In this document: positions 47,991 to 57,274 of the stretch, piece after piece | Position numbering within the stretch: position 1 is the first letter of the stretch | Layout of the letters: each line of letters starts with the position of its first letter | From: Staphylococcus pseudoxylosus | Lineage (GTDB): Bacteria; Bacillota; Bacilli; Staphylococcales; Staphylococcaceae | Direction of reading: 5' to 3' | Length of the DNA: 64,000 bases | NCBI RefSeq assembly: GCF_003697915.1 | Contig: NZ_RCVN01000007.1 | Location: 1 to 64,000 of the forward strand | Notes under the pieces: generated by a model | Told to the model about the DNA's origin: nothing | Database searches by the model: none | The model's input: only the letters and a program-made list of their open reading frames with translations | Translations under genes and position numbers: made by a program

Positions 47991-48385
47991 TTTTCATTAG
48001 TATATACAGCCATACCAGTTTTTAGATTCTTGAAACCTAACTGTCTTTAAAATCCTTCATATCCTGTAGTTGTAATTAGATGGACACAAGACAACTCTCC
48101 TAAATATACCAATATGCTACGTATCATGTCTTGACCGATACCTTGTTTTTGATGTGACACATCTACCATTACATCATAAATTGCTGCGTTAAAAACACCA
48201 TCCGACATCGCCCTTGCAAATCCAACAACTTTCCCTTGGCATTTTGCAATAATAACATGTGTTGCCGTGTTAAAAATTGTAATCATTTTTTCCTGATCAT
48301 GACCTATCCAACCATTATCATGATAAATTTGAATAAGTTCGTCTACATCCTTTATGTCTAATGCATATTCATAATCAATATCCAT
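47966..48385 (-). pseudogene. GNAT acetyltransferase broken by an in-frame stop
   Basis: The first part is a clear GNAT protein: GKVVGFARAMSDG, then YDVMVDVSHQKQGIGQDMIRSI (acetyl-CoA loop QKQGIG). It stops at TTGYEGF-TAA (48047-48049). Reading on in the same frame gives RQLGFKNLKTGMAVY and more, the usual GNAT ending (GYEGFYRQLGF), until TAG at 47966-47968. A single base change (TAT or TAC to TAA) thus removed the last 27 codons, including the C-terminal strand. The shortened protein is unlikely to fold normally. Sequencing error is the main alternative. Confidence 0.8.
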
Positions 48386-48576
48386 TTCTACACCGTCCAA
48401 TCAAATCCACCGTATAATTATCTACTTTATATTATAATCTAATTTGGGCACTGTTAGTTCCTTTTTTTCCTTTTTATCATCTTAACGCGGCTCATTTTTA
48501 GTTAATAATTCCTTTCGAATATTCAGTTTACTACTTTTCAAGCATATGCTTACAAAAAATGCTTTAATCGATCAGG

Positions 48577-48602
48577 TTACGACTTAGTAATTGGTGGGTA
48601 AA
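48577..48602 (+). promoter_or_regulatory. SigB promoter for the 59-residue membrane protein
   Basis: GTTACG, 14 bases, GGGTAA, 48 bases before the ATG. Spacing is the same as at 25906-25931. Confidence 0.65.
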
Positions 48603-48650
48603 TACATAATAAAGAGATTGTAATAAATATAAATCAAGGAGGGACACATC

Positions 48651-48830
48651 ATGTGGATAGCTTCAATTGTTCTTATTATTGTTGGTATTGTGTTACTCAT
48701 TTTGAATAAACGTACTTCTAAAAAAGAAGGTGTTTCTAAAAAACAAAGTTATATTAGTATCGGGGTTGTATGTATTATCGTTGGTGCTTTCTATTTTGTA
48801 GGACAAATCATTAGAGTGATAGTTTCATGA
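48651..48830 (+). CDS. SigB-dependent small membrane protein
   Basis: A 59-residue protein with two membrane segments (about 4-18 and 36-56) joined by a lysine-rich loop (NKRTSKKEGVSKKQS). AAGGAGGG precedes the ATG. A sigma-B promoter lies just upstream, so it is probably a stress-induced membrane peptide. Family not recognised. Confidence 0.68.
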   Translation: MWIASIVLIIVGIVLLILNKRTSKKEGVSKKQSYISIGVVCIIVGAFYFVGQIIRVIVS

Positions 48831-49237
48831 CAATTTTAAGTAGTCCCACTAAAAGTTTGAGCATACATGACCAAAATAAAAAAGCGCGCTAAGCCATTAG
48901 TTTAGCCCTCAGAACGTAAACAAACCTTAGGAATTATTCCTAAGGTTTGTTTATTTATATGTGTATAATGATCTTTCACAATAGCAAGGGACTTTCAGAC
49001 CACAGTTGGCTCGTTTATCAATTGATTGATTCAACATAATAAGCACCACCACTAATTAATTTATAAATATAATGATTTTTTTAATGTAATATTGGCATTG
49101 ATATGGGCTGACTTCTGCGGGATGCGCGCACAAAAAAACTGCCAACAAAGTTGGAAACTTTGTCGACAGTCTGTGAGTTAAGCCATTAAGTTAGCTCTTT
49201 TATAGCTACGTCGTAGCACAGACACTCCCTTTAGCTA
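48831..49237. repeat. 407-base intergenic region with repeats and hairpins
   Basis: AGTCCCACTAA (48842-48852) is the complement of 8579-8589. TAAGCCATTA occurs at 48890-48899 and again at 49179-49188, each followed by a TTAGC-like stretch. A perfect hairpin AAACAAACCTTAGGAA/TTCCTAAGGTTTGTTT (48918-48952) and AACAAAGTT/AACTTTGT (49144-49163) are included. No gene is supported. Confidence 0.55.
48918..48957 (+). terminator. Perfect hairpin, likely terminator
   Basis: AAACAAACCTTAGGAA and TTCCTAAGGTTTGTTT pair fully and are followed by ATTTAT. It ends the transcript of the SigB-driven gene or belongs to the repeat cluster. Confidence 0.7.
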
Positions 49238-50560
49238 CTACATATTAAATAAATCATTAAACGATTCTACCATTGTAGGATGTGTGTATATGTTTTCTTT
49301 TAATACTTTATAAGATAATTTTTGATCTATTGCTAATTTGATTAAGTTTATAATTTCTTCTGATTGTAAACCGTATAGAGATGCACCTAAAATTGCTTCA
49401 TTATCTTTATTAACAACTGCTTTAAACAATCCTCTGGTATCATTGTTTATTTTATGTCTAGGGATCGTATTAACAGGTATAGCATTTTCTATCACATTAT
49501 ACCCTTGTTCTTTCGCTTCTTCTCCTGTTAATCCAACGCGTGCCAATGGTGGATCTATAAATACTGTGTAAGGTACGACGCCACGATTTCCCGTAGAACG
49601 TTGGCCTTCTCCGAACAATTGCTCTTTTACAATTCTGAAGTCATCTAATGAAATATATGTGAATTGCATGCCTCCTTTGACATCACCTAATGCATAAACA
49701 TCGGATGCATCTGTTTGTAGATATTCATTCACTATAATTTCACCATGGTCACCAATTTTCACATCAGTATTTTGAAGATCTAAATCAGTATTAGGTTTAC
49801 GTCCTGTTGCTATCAGTACAGCATCAGCTACATACTCACCATTTGATGTATGCACAACTGTACCTTTATCTGTATCATCAAATTTCTTAGTATCCACATT
49901 TAAGACGAGTTTCACATTTTTGTCTGCTAAGTCTTTTTTCACCTCAGCAACAATATCGTTATCTTCTTTAGTCATAATATCGTTACCACGCTCTAATACA
50001 GTTACTTGTGTTCCAAAATTCGCAAACATTGAGGCAAATTCTAATGCGATATAACCTCCACCAACAATTACGAGATGATTAGGTTGAGATTTTAAATTCA
50101 TAATACCTTCAGAATCATATAAATGTTGCGAAGTATCTATACCTTCAATTGGTGGAATAACAGATTTAGCCCCAGTATTAATGACGATTTGTTCTGAACC
50201 GATAGTTTCTACAACTTCACCTTGATCATTTAATAAATTTAATTCATGATTAGATTTAAATTTAGCAGTATAATCTAACACCTCTATATTGTCATCATCA
50301 GCTAAGTTATGATAATTCTTACTATTTAATGCATTGACAACGTCTGTTTTTCTTGAAAATGCTTGATCAAAGGAACCATGTTCTAATCCTTCATGTACTA
50401 GCGTTTTTGATGGAATACAGCCTATATTGATACATGTACCTCCGTACATTTTTTTCGATTTTTCAATAACTGCTACCTTTCGACCTTGTGCAGAAGCAAA
50501 TTTTGCTAGCGTTTTTCCACCTTTACCAAATCCTACAATGATTAAATCAAACTGTTTCAT
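49238..50560 (-). CDS. merA: Flavoprotein disulfide reductase MerA (hypothiocyanous acid reductase type)
   Basis: The 440-residue protein is a class-I pyridine nucleotide-disulfide oxidoreductase: FAD motif GFGKGGKT near 10, redox Cys43 and Cys48 (GGTCINIGCIPSK), NAD motif GGGYIALEFA near 167, and the C-terminal HPTMVES. It is not mercuric reductase, as the extra cysteines are absent. Overlap by 14 bases with an upstream Rrf2 regulator with the HypR cysteine pattern identifies the S. aureus hypR-merA pair, which protects against hypochlorous and hypothiocyanous stress. Confidence 0.88.
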   Translation of the reverse strand: MKQFDLIIVGFGKGGKTLAKFASAQGRKVAVIEKSKKMYGGTCINIGCIPSKTLVHEGLEHGSFDQAFSRKTDVVNALNSKNYHNLADDDNIEVLDYTAKFKSNHELNLLNDQGEVVETIGSEQIVINTGAKSVIPPIEGIDTSQHLYDSEGIMNLKSQPNHLVIVGGGYIALEFASMFANFGTQVTVLERGNDIMTKEDNDIVAEVKKDLADKNVKLVLNVDTKKFDDTDKGTVVHTSNGEYVADAVLIATGRKPNTDLDLQNTDVKIGDHGEIIVNEYLQTDASDVYALGDVKGGMQFTYISLDDFRIVKEQLFGEGQRSTGNRGVVPYTVFIDPPLARVGLTGEEAKEQGYNVIENAIPVNTIPRHKINNDTRGLFKAVVNKDNEAILGASLYGLQSEEIINLIKLAIDQKLSYKVLKENIYTHPTMVESFNDLFNM

Positions 50561-50981
50561 GAGAATCCCCCTTTAATATGTCCTTTAATACATCTTTTAT
50601 CGTAATATTTTTATAATATGCCTCTAATAAGTCTTGCTCTCTTTGGTGAAATTGAGACATTGTGTGACCTATTTCCCTGGAAATTTCACAATCGCTACCT
50701 TGATTGCCAGTAAATATTCTACCTTCTGATTTTTCTTCGTTGAATAATACAAATAAATCTGCAAGGTTTACATCGTGCGTTGTTTGATTTGATTGGTAGC
50801 CACCGAACTTACCACGGGTAGCGTCCAAATATTGTTGTTCATTTAACCTTCTAGTCACACGACGTAATTGCACAGGATTGACACAAATACGTTCTGCTAA
50901 TTCACTACTTGAGTAACGTTCGTCCGGATGTTTCACTAAAAAGGTTAAAAGGTGCACCGCAATATTAAACTCTAAATTCAT
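50547..50981 (-). CDS. hypR: Rrf2-family redox regulator HypR
   Basis: The 144-residue repressor has an Rrf2 winged helix (YSSSELAERICVNPVQLRRVTRRL) with Cys33 and a second cysteine, Cys98 (GSDCEISR). S. aureus HypR senses hypochlorite through an intersubunit disulfide between Cys33 and Cys99, so the key residues are kept. AGGTG is 6 bases before this ATG; upstream GTG and ATG codons overlap the ribosome site. It should repress its own operon with merA. Confidence 0.88.
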   Translation of the reverse strand: MNLEFNIAVHLLTFLVKHPDERYSSSELAERICVNPVQLRRVTRRLNEQQYLDATRGKFGGYQSNQTTHDVNLADLFVLFNEEKSEGRIFTGNQGSDCEISREIGHTMSQFHQREQDLLEAYYKNITIKDVLKDILKGDSHETV

Positions 50982-50998
50982 AATCATCACCTTTTAAT

Positions 50999-51022
50999 TG
51001 TAACTTTAATAATTACATTATA
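50999..51022 (-). promoter_or_regulatory. hypR promoter -10 and overlapping inverted repeat
   Basis: Minus-strand TTGCTG, 16 bases, TATAAT (51017-51022) is the likely promoter. TGTAACTTTAATAATTACA (50999-51017), an imperfect palindrome, lies directly downstream and is the best candidate HypR operator. Confidence 0.5.
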
Positions 51023-51096
51023 ACTTTTCTTAAATGATCAGCAAAGTTATTTGCTTACAGTTACTATATTCCCAAATAAGTTTATATTATTAAAAT

Positions 51097-51145
51097 AAAG
51101 CAGGGTAAAAATCTAAAAATAATTAGATTTCTATCCTGCTTTAAG
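51097..51145. terminator. Compound hairpin terminator
   Basis: AAAGCAGG and CCTGCTTT enclose AAATCTA...TAGATTT. Confidence 0.8.
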
Positions 51146-51203
51146 TCTTTAATACATATGAGGCTTCGTTGATCTATATTAACTTTTTAAGTCTTTACAA
51201 TGA

Positions 51204-51608
51204 TTATAATATTGCAGCTCGAATTCTCACGTTGTGTTCCAAATATGCTTTTAAGCAACTAAGCATATAAACCCAACCCTCTTTTTGTCCTAATAATTGC
51301 TCTACATCTTGTGTATCAAAATCTTTTTCTATTGTAGTTACTATCGTACTTCCACCAATACCTTCAAATTGAATCGTTACAGGATGATCTCCCCAAATAA
51401 ATTCAATACTTTTATTTTCCTCGATGCTTTTTATCTGAACATCTAATTCTGCGTTATATTCTTCATAACATAGGGTAATGGTTTTACCTTGTTCCCATCT
51501 TTCTGAACTTGAAGAAAACCAAAAACCTCCAATTTGATTTGGATTTACAAAAGCTTCAAACACATTTTCTTTCGGCACGTTTACTTGCATTTTCGTAACG
51601 ATATCCAA
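51204..51608 (-). CDS. SRPBCC/AHSA1-domain protein
   Basis: The 134-residue protein has the SRPBCC (Hsp90-activator-like) pattern: KMQVNVPKENVFEAFVNPNQIGGFWFSSSSERWEQGK and a C-terminal GWVYMLSCLKAYLEH. Such proteins bind small hydrophobic ligands; the ligand is unknown. The start is uncertain. A TTG with GAGAGGA upstream is used here because similarity begins there; ATG codons exist 12 codons upstream and 6 downstream. Confidence 0.72.
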   Translation of the reverse strand: MDIVTKMQVNVPKENVFEAFVNPNQIGGFWFSSSSERWEQGKTITLCYEEYNAELDVQIKSIEENKSIEFIWGDHPVTIQFEGIGGSTIVTTIEKDFDTQDVEQLLGQKEGWVYMLSCLKAYLEHNVRIRAAIL

Positions 51609-51872
51609 GTCACACACATCCTCTCTCCAAGTTAAATACAACATTTTCCCACTTCTATTATATACATTTTGCACTCATGTCACAAAGCGCATGTCATTAT
51701 AAAATACATGAAATTATATATTACAAATTATGCATTATAAAATTATATTTATTAAGAATGTAAATATTAAATACTCAAATAGTAATACAATTGTAAAAAA
51801 CATATTAGTCGGTGTTATCATAATTTCTGTTATAATTTCATCATCACAACTATAAAATTAAGGGAGATTTCT

Positions 51873-52613
51873 ATGAAAAATATAATCCATTCTTATTTAT
51901 ATTATTTAATCATGTTACTTATAGTAGGTGTAATTCTAACTTCCTTATATATTTTATATGTTTGGAAAAATGATCAACCACAAAATCAGGATTACTATAA
52001 AAATTTTTCAGAACTTAAAGCCGATACAACAGAAGGACGCGATTGGCAGATTAATACAAAGACAACAAATAATAAAGATATATTGATTACTGCTATTCAT
52101 GGTGGTGGAATTGAACCAGGAACCTCTGAACTAGCAAAAATCATTTCTAAAAAAGGAAATTTCAATTTATATAGTTTTGAAGGATTATTAAAATCTAATA
52201 ATGCCAAGCTACATATTACTTCAACTCGTTTTGACGACCCTAAACTTAAAGATATGATTTATAAGTCTAATGAGTCTATTTCTATCCATGGAATTAGAGA
52301 AGAAAAAAAAGTAGTCTATATTGGCGGAAAAGATAAAGATATGTCTCAATCCATTCGAAAAGAATTAGAAAAAGAAGGATTTAATGTAGAACAAAGCCCC
52401 AATTATGTAAATGGCGATTCTAGCAACAACATCATCAATAAAAATGATACAGGGTCTGGCGTTCAATTAGAAATTTCAACAAAATATCGTAAATCTTTCT
52501 TTGATAATGGAGATTTCAATCGAAAAACGCGCGAAAACACTAATGACTACAAACAATCTATTTATGATTTTGCAGAAGCTGTTACTAAAGGTATCAAACA
52601 ACAAACCAATTAG
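51873..52613 (+). CDS. Membrane-anchored poly-gamma-glutamate hydrolase-like protein
   Basis: The 246-residue protein has one N-terminal membrane segment (about 10-30) and an outer domain with AIHGGGIEPGTSELAKII (about 74-91), SISIHGIREEKKVVYIGGKD (about 136-155) and GVQLEIS near 199. These are the zinc and active-site features of the PghP/DUF867 hydrolase family, some members of which cut poly-gamma-glutamate. In a staphylococcus the substrate might be its own or a competitor's polyglutamate; no cap genes are in the window. AGGGAG precedes the ATG. Confidence 0.8.
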   Translation: MKNIIHSYLYYLIMLLIVGVILTSLYILYVWKNDQPQNQDYYKNFSELKADTTEGRDWQINTKTTNNKDILITAIHGGGIEPGTSELAKIISKKGNFNLYSFEGLLKSNNAKLHITSTRFDDPKLKDMIYKSNESISIHGIREEKKVVYIGGKDKDMSQSIRKELEKEGFNVEQSPNYVNGDSSNNIINKNDTGSGVQLEISTKYRKSFFDNGDFNRKTRENTNDYKQSIYDFAEAVTKGIKQQTN

Positions 52614-52626
52614 AATTCATTCCACT

Positions 52627-52680
52627 AGCGTCCAGAAATCCTTTGATTAATAAAGGTATTTCTAGACGCTTATTTTTACT
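52627..52680 (+). terminator. Hairpin terminator
   Basis: AGCGTCCAGAAAT and ATTTCTAGACGCT with an inner CCTTT...AAAGG, then TTATTTTT. Confidence 0.85.
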
Positions 52681-52764
52681 AAATATTTTCTTTTATATTT
52701 GCTTGCTTTTTAAAACAATAGGTATAAAATACTGTTTATTAAAATCAGTAAAGGAAATGACCTA

Positions 52765-54069
52765 ATGAAAATATTAAATAAGCCTTTGTATTTTTACCTT
52801 TTACTTTTTATCACTACAACATTAATTGGCGCGTTACTTTTATACTTACCTGTTACCGGCAAAAATCCCATTGATTTTATAGATGCATTTTTCATAGCTT
52901 CCAGTGCGTTTACAGTAACCGGACTAGTGACTGTTGATGTCTCAACACAATTCAATTGGTTGGGCGACCTTATTATTATGCTCTTAATTCAAATCGGTGG
53001 CCTTGGTATTGTGACAGTCACATTATTAACCTTTATATTAATCAACAAAAAAATTAGTATAAAGAATCGTTATCTAGCAATGGCGATGTGGAATATCGAT
53101 AAACCAGGGGGAATTATACGCCTGATTCTTCAATTTGTGCTATACAGTGTTACAACTGAGATCTTAGGAGCAGTATTTATTGCGCTCTCATTTGTCCCTA
53201 AATACGGGTTTGGCCAAGGCTTATTTTTAAGTATGTTCACATCAATATCTGCATTTAACAATGCAGGTTTTGCCCTTTTCAAAGATAATTTAATGAGCAC
53301 GATTAATGATCCAATTATTACGATTACTATTCCGTTGCTCATTATTATGGGGGGGATCGGACCTTTAGTGTTCTTTGATTTAATCATGTCTCAAAAATTA
53401 GTAAACTTAAAATTACATTCTAAGATTGTGCTAAGCACATCACTCATATTAATCATTTTAGGTTCTATACTATTTTTCATCTTAGAGTATCACGCTACAT
53501 TAAATCATTTATCATTTCCTGAAAAAATTGGGGCTTCATTCTTCCAATCTGTCACAACACGAACTGCAGGATTTAACACTGTAGATATTGGACAAATAAC
53601 GGCACCGACTTCAATGATAATGATGCTGTTAATGTTTATTGGCGGAGCACCTATCAGTGCTGCTGGTGGTATTAAAGTAACAAGTTTGGTTTTAACTCTA
53701 TTATTCATTACCAGTACACTAAGCAACGAAACACACCCTTCCATATTTAAACGCTCTATTTCAAATCGAACTTTAAATATAGCCGTTACAATTACACTCT
53801 GTGCTACTATATTTGTCTTAAGCGTCTCTATGATAGTGAGCATGCTTAACCCACATACGCCATACACAACTGTATTATTTGAAGTTATTTCAGCTTTTGG
53901 CACGGTAGGATTAAGCATGAATTTTACAATGGATTACCATACCGCTACGAAAATCATCATTATTGCAACAATGTTAATTGGAAAAATTGGTATTCTCACT
54001 TTTGTTCAATTGTTCATTACTGAAAAGAAAACTTTATTTTATTACGCTAAAGGCAACATACATTTATAG
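52765..54069 (+). CDS. Potassium transporter, TrkH/KtrB family
   Basis: The 434-residue membrane protein has four pore-loop repeats with the selectivity glycines: TVTGLVT (about 50-56), FNNAGFAL (about 165-172), TRTAGFNT (about 266-273) and FGTVGLSM (about 376-383). This is the translocating subunit of a Ktr-type K+ (or Na+/K+) uptake system. The regulatory RCK subunit (KtrA/KtrC) is not adjacent, as is usual in staphylococci. It ends in a bidirectional terminator. Confidence 0.92.
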   Translation: MKILNKPLYFYLLLFITTTLIGALLLYLPVTGKNPIDFIDAFFIASSAFTVTGLVTVDVSTQFNWLGDLIIMLLIQIGGLGIVTVTLLTFILINKKISIKNRYLAMAMWNIDKPGGIIRLILQFVLYSVTTEILGAVFIALSFVPKYGFGQGLFLSMFTSISAFNNAGFALFKDNLMSTINDPIITITIPLLIIMGGIGPLVFFDLIMSQKLVNLKLHSKIVLSTSLILIILGSILFFILEYHATLNHLSFPEKIGASFFQSVTTRTAGFNTVDIGQITAPTSMIMMLLMFIGGAPISAAGGIKVTSLVLTLLFITSTLSNETHPSIFKRSISNRTLNIAVTITLCATIFVLSVSMIVSMLNPHTPYTTVLFEVISAFGTVGLSMNFTMDYHTATKIIIIATMLIGKIGILTFVQLFITEKKTLFYYAKGNIHL

Positions 54070-54149
54070 TTAATGCAATAAAGTAAAATAACTAATGAAA
54101 ATTAGTTCTTTAAACCTAATACACTGAATCATAATTACCTATGCAAACA

Positions 54150-54202
54150 TAAAAATGATGATTTCCAACTTATTTAGATGGAAATCATCATTTTTGTTTT
54201 TT
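54150..54202. terminator. Bidirectional terminator
   Basis: AAAATGATGATTTCCA and TGGAAATCATCATTTT, then GTTTTTTT, between convergent genes. Confidence 0.92.
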
Positions 54203-54250
54203 TGAGTGATTGGACTAATAGTTTCAAACTATTATTATCTATGAAAGGAC

Positions 54251-55747
54251 TTAATTAGAATTCGATGATTTTGCTTTTTTCTTATCCATAATAATTGGTA
54301 CTACAATGATTAGAACACTAATAACCAATAAAATAACTGTAATCGGAGAGTGGAATAATGATAAAAACTCTCCATTGTTAATTAACAAATGTCTTCTTAA
54401 TGATGTTTCCATCAACGGACCGAGTACAATTCCTAAAATTAATGAAGCAATTGAGAAATGATATATTTTCATTAAATATCCTACAACACCAAATAATAGC
54501 ATAATCCAAACATTCAATAAGTCATTGTTTGTAGCATATGCACCAAGTAGTGAAAGTATAATAATAAATGTCGCTATAATACTATAGGGTGCTTTTAACA
54601 ATAATGTAAATACTTGAACGCCCGCTCTACCAGCAACCAATGTCATGACACTTGCGAATAACATAGCTAAAAATATCGAATATAAAAGTATAGGCTGATC
54701 CGCCATGAGTTGTGGCCCTGGCTGTACACCTTGAAGCACTAAAGCAGCTAATATTACTGCAGTTGTTGGACTACCTGGTATTCCAAGAATTAGTGTAGGA
54801 ATCATTGAAACTCCAGCTGCTGCATTATTAGATGTTTCAGGTGCAACTACACCTTCTGCCTTCCCTTTTCCGAATTCTTCTGGATTTTTATCTGTTTTCA
54901 TAGCTACACCATAACTTACAAAAGAAGCTATGGCTCCACCTGTTCCAGGCAAAATCCCCAGTAGACTACCTATTGTCGCTGATTTTAAAGCAGTCCATTT
55001 ATATACAAAAAAGTCTTTAAACTTAAACACACCTTGTGATAATTTTGAAGATGCATTTAAATTTTGTGGCTTATTGTTAGTAACTTGTGAAAATACTTCA
55101 CCTAATGCAAACGCGCCAATCATAATTGGAATATAGTCAATTCCATTCATCAATTCTAAAGTATTAAATGTAAATCTATCTGTAGCTGTTAATGGATCTA
55201 AACCTATAGTTGAAATAAAAATACCAATAAGTCCTGATATAATAGCTTTAACCATATTACTGGTTCCTAAAGCAGAAATGACGGTCATACCTAAAATAGC
55301 TAAGGCAAAATATTCTGAAGCATGTATCTTAAATGCAACCTCTGAAAGTATAGAAGCCAGGGAAAACATTAAGATGACTGCAAATATACCACCGAATGCA
55401 GAACTGCTAATCGCTAAACCCAAAGCTTTTTTCGACTTTCCTTGCTGAGACATAGGATGACCATCAAACGTCGTAGCGACCGCTTCTGGCGTCCCAGGTG
55501 TATTAAAAAGTATCGCTGTAATAGACCCTCCATAAGCCGATCCAACATAAATTGTTGATAAAAATGCAATAGCCGGCAATACATCTAAGAAATAAGTAAA
55601 AGGTAATGCTAATACTATCGCCATTGAAGAGCCTATCCCTGGCAATGCACCTAAGAATATCCCAACTAATAAACCTAATACAACTAACATAATATTGGTA
55701 GGTTCAATTATCGTTAAAAAAGAATCTTTCAATAAGTTTATATTCAT
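54251..55747 (-). CDS. tctA: Tripartite tricarboxylate transporter, large membrane subunit TctA
   Basis: The 498-residue protein has about 12 membrane segments and the TctA signature GALPGIGSSMAIVLALPFTY near residue 33, with the inverted repeat copy GILPGTGGAIASFVSYG near 259. It forms the channel together with TctB and takes substrate from the binding protein TctC. It is last in the operon prpF-like/tctC/tctB/tctA. Confidence 0.93.
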   Translation of the reverse strand: MNINLLKDSFLTIIEPTNIMLVVLGLLVGIFLGALPGIGSSMAIVLALPFTYFLDVLPAIAFLSTIYVGSAYGGSITAILFNTPGTPEAVATTFDGHPMSQQGKSKKALGLAISSSAFGGIFAVILMFSLASILSEVAFKIHASEYFALAILGMTVISALGTSNMVKAIISGLIGIFISTIGLDPLTATDRFTFNTLELMNGIDYIPIMIGAFALGEVFSQVTNNKPQNLNASSKLSQGVFKFKDFFVYKWTALKSATIGSLLGILPGTGGAIASFVSYGVAMKTDKNPEEFGKGKAEGVVAPETSNNAAAGVSMIPTLILGIPGSPTTAVILAALVLQGVQPGPQLMADQPILLYSIFLAMLFASVMTLVAGRAGVQVFTLLLKAPYSIIATFIIILSLLGAYATNNDLLNVWIMLLFGVVGYLMKIYHFSIASLILGIVLGPLMETSLRRHLLINNGEFLSLFHSPITVILLVISVLIIVVPIIMDKKKAKSSNSN

Positions 55748-55765
55748 TCATTACACCTCCATGTC

Positions 55766-56251
55766 TCAATATATAAAATTACTAATTTCAGAAAAAATAC
55801 CAATTCCTTTTGGTAGTGGTATACTCAATATGTTTCCAAACAAGAACGTAAAAAGGATTGGAATACCTACAGAAAAACTAATAATTTGAATCTTACTTTT
55901 TGAGCCTAATAATACTAATAGTAAAGGTGTTAAAAATAAACATGATAAGAAAAATCCCATCTTATTTAACACTAAAATAAATATCGCTATGCCTACAGTT
56001 ATGATCATTATGATGAGCGCCGGTTTAGTAAATAGCGCATTGTGATTCGTTTTTTCTTTATTTTTCTTATATTTAACAATCTCTTTAATTAATGTATAAA
56101 TAAGTAATGCAACTAGAATAAAAAGTATAAAAGTTGGTATACCTGACGCGCCAATTGGATCAACATCTCTTAAATTCTCCATATTTATTGAGTTAATTAA
56201 GAAATATACAAATATAATTAGTAAAATGAAACAAAATAATATACTTCCCAT
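55766..56251 (-). CDS. tctB: Tripartite tricarboxylate transporter, small membrane subunit TctB
   Basis: The 161-residue protein has four membrane segments and little sequence conservation, which is typical of TctB. Assignment rests on its place between tctC (20 bases upstream) and tctA (18 bases downstream), and on RDVDPIGASGIPTFIL near residue 29, a pattern common in the family. Confidence 0.85.
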   Translation of the reverse strand: MGSILFCFILLIIFVYFLINSINMENLRDVDPIGASGIPTFILFILVALLIYTLIKEIVKYKKNKEKTNHNALFTKPALIIMIITVGIAIFILVLNKMGFFLSCLFLTPLLLVLLGSKSKIQIISFSVGIPILFTFLFGNILSIPLPKGIGIFSEISNFIY

Positions 56252-56271
56252 ATAATCCCCCCATTACATGT

Positions 56272-57270
56272 TTAAATACCTAAATCATCCGAAATTTCAT
56301 CAAATTTTTCATACTCCTCTTCTAATTTTTTCTCAAATTCATCTGGACCTAGATAGCCCTCACCTATATCCACTAAATTATTTTTGGCATATGTTTTATA
56401 TTCCTCAGTTTCATACGCCTCTTTTAATTGTTTCGTCAGCTGTTTTTTTACTGCTTCTGGTGTTCCTTTTTTAATGACAAAGCCTCTCCATGAACCAATA
56501 TCTACATCTAAACCTTTTTCTTTTGTCGTAGGCACACTTTTAAATTCTTCTATTTTATTAATTCTGTCTTCATTAAAAATCACTAACGGCCTAACTTTAT
56601 TAGATTTAACATAGTCTACCACATTCACAACTTTATCTAGATATACATCTACTTCTCCACCTAATGCAGCTGCTTTCACCTCAGATCCTGATTTATAAGG
56701 AATAAATTCACTATTTATATTGGCTTCACTTTTAAATTTACTAGTTGCGAAGTCATCTAAACCTGTCGAACTTGTTCCACCAATCGTAAGTTTATCCTTT
56801 TTACCTTTTTTAATTAATTCATCATAATTTTTGATTGGGCTATCTTCAGCAACAGATAATACATAGATATCGCTTTGAATTTGTACTAGTGGTTCAAAAT
56901 CATCTAACAACTTAACCTTGTCACTTTTATCTAAATTATCCGCAATTACTTGGGATGGTGTAATCTCTAACACATTATAACCATCATTGTTTTGTTGATA
57001 CGTATACAACATCCCCAACAAACCGCTACTTCCATCCTTATTAATCGGTTGAAAATTGACGTCAGAACGTTCGGAAAGAATCTGAGAATATTGCCTTACA
57101 AAAGCATCACTGGCACTCCCTTCACCAAAAGGTATAATCATATTTATTGTTTGATTGGGATACGCTTTAATTGCCTCTTTATCTATCTGGTTACTAGTAC
57201 TCCCTTTTGCACTGCAGCTTGCTAATAGTATTGATAATGTAATGATGAGTAACCCCTTTTTTTTACTCAT
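56272..57270 (-). CDS. tctC: Tripartite tricarboxylate transporter, solute-binding lipoprotein TctC
   Basis: The 332-residue protein has a lipoprotein signal with LASC at Cys19 and the Bug/TctC fold: YPNQTINMIIPFGEGSASDAFVRQ near 37-60, IGGTSSTGLDDFA near 147, and SGSEVKAAALGGEVDVYLD near 174. It catches the carboxylate outside the cell and hands it to TctAB. Lipid anchoring is as expected for a Gram-positive. It begins 4 bases after the PrpF-like gene. Confidence 0.92.
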   Translation of the reverse strand: MSKKKGLLIITLSILLASCSAKGSTSNQIDKEAIKAYPNQTINMIIPFGEGSASDAFVRQYSQILSERSDVNFQPINKDGSSGLLGMLYTYQQNNDGYNVLEITPSQVIADNLDKSDKVKLLDDFEPLVQIQSDIYVLSVAEDSPIKNYDELIKKGKKDKLTIGGTSSTGLDDFATSKFKSEANINSEFIPYKSGSEVKAAALGGEVDVYLDKVVNVVDYVKSNKVRPLVIFNEDRINKIEEFKSVPTTKEKGLDVDIGSWRGFVIKKGTPEAVKKQLTKQLKEAYETEEYKTYAKNNLVDIGEGYLGPDEFEKKLEEEYEKFDEISDDLGI

Positions 57271-57274
57271 ATTT

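Noticed and set aside
49238-50560. Mercuric reductase
   Set aside because: It lacks the N-terminal metal-binding domain and C-terminal cysteine pair, and there are no mer genes nearby; the HypR partner points to oxidant defence.
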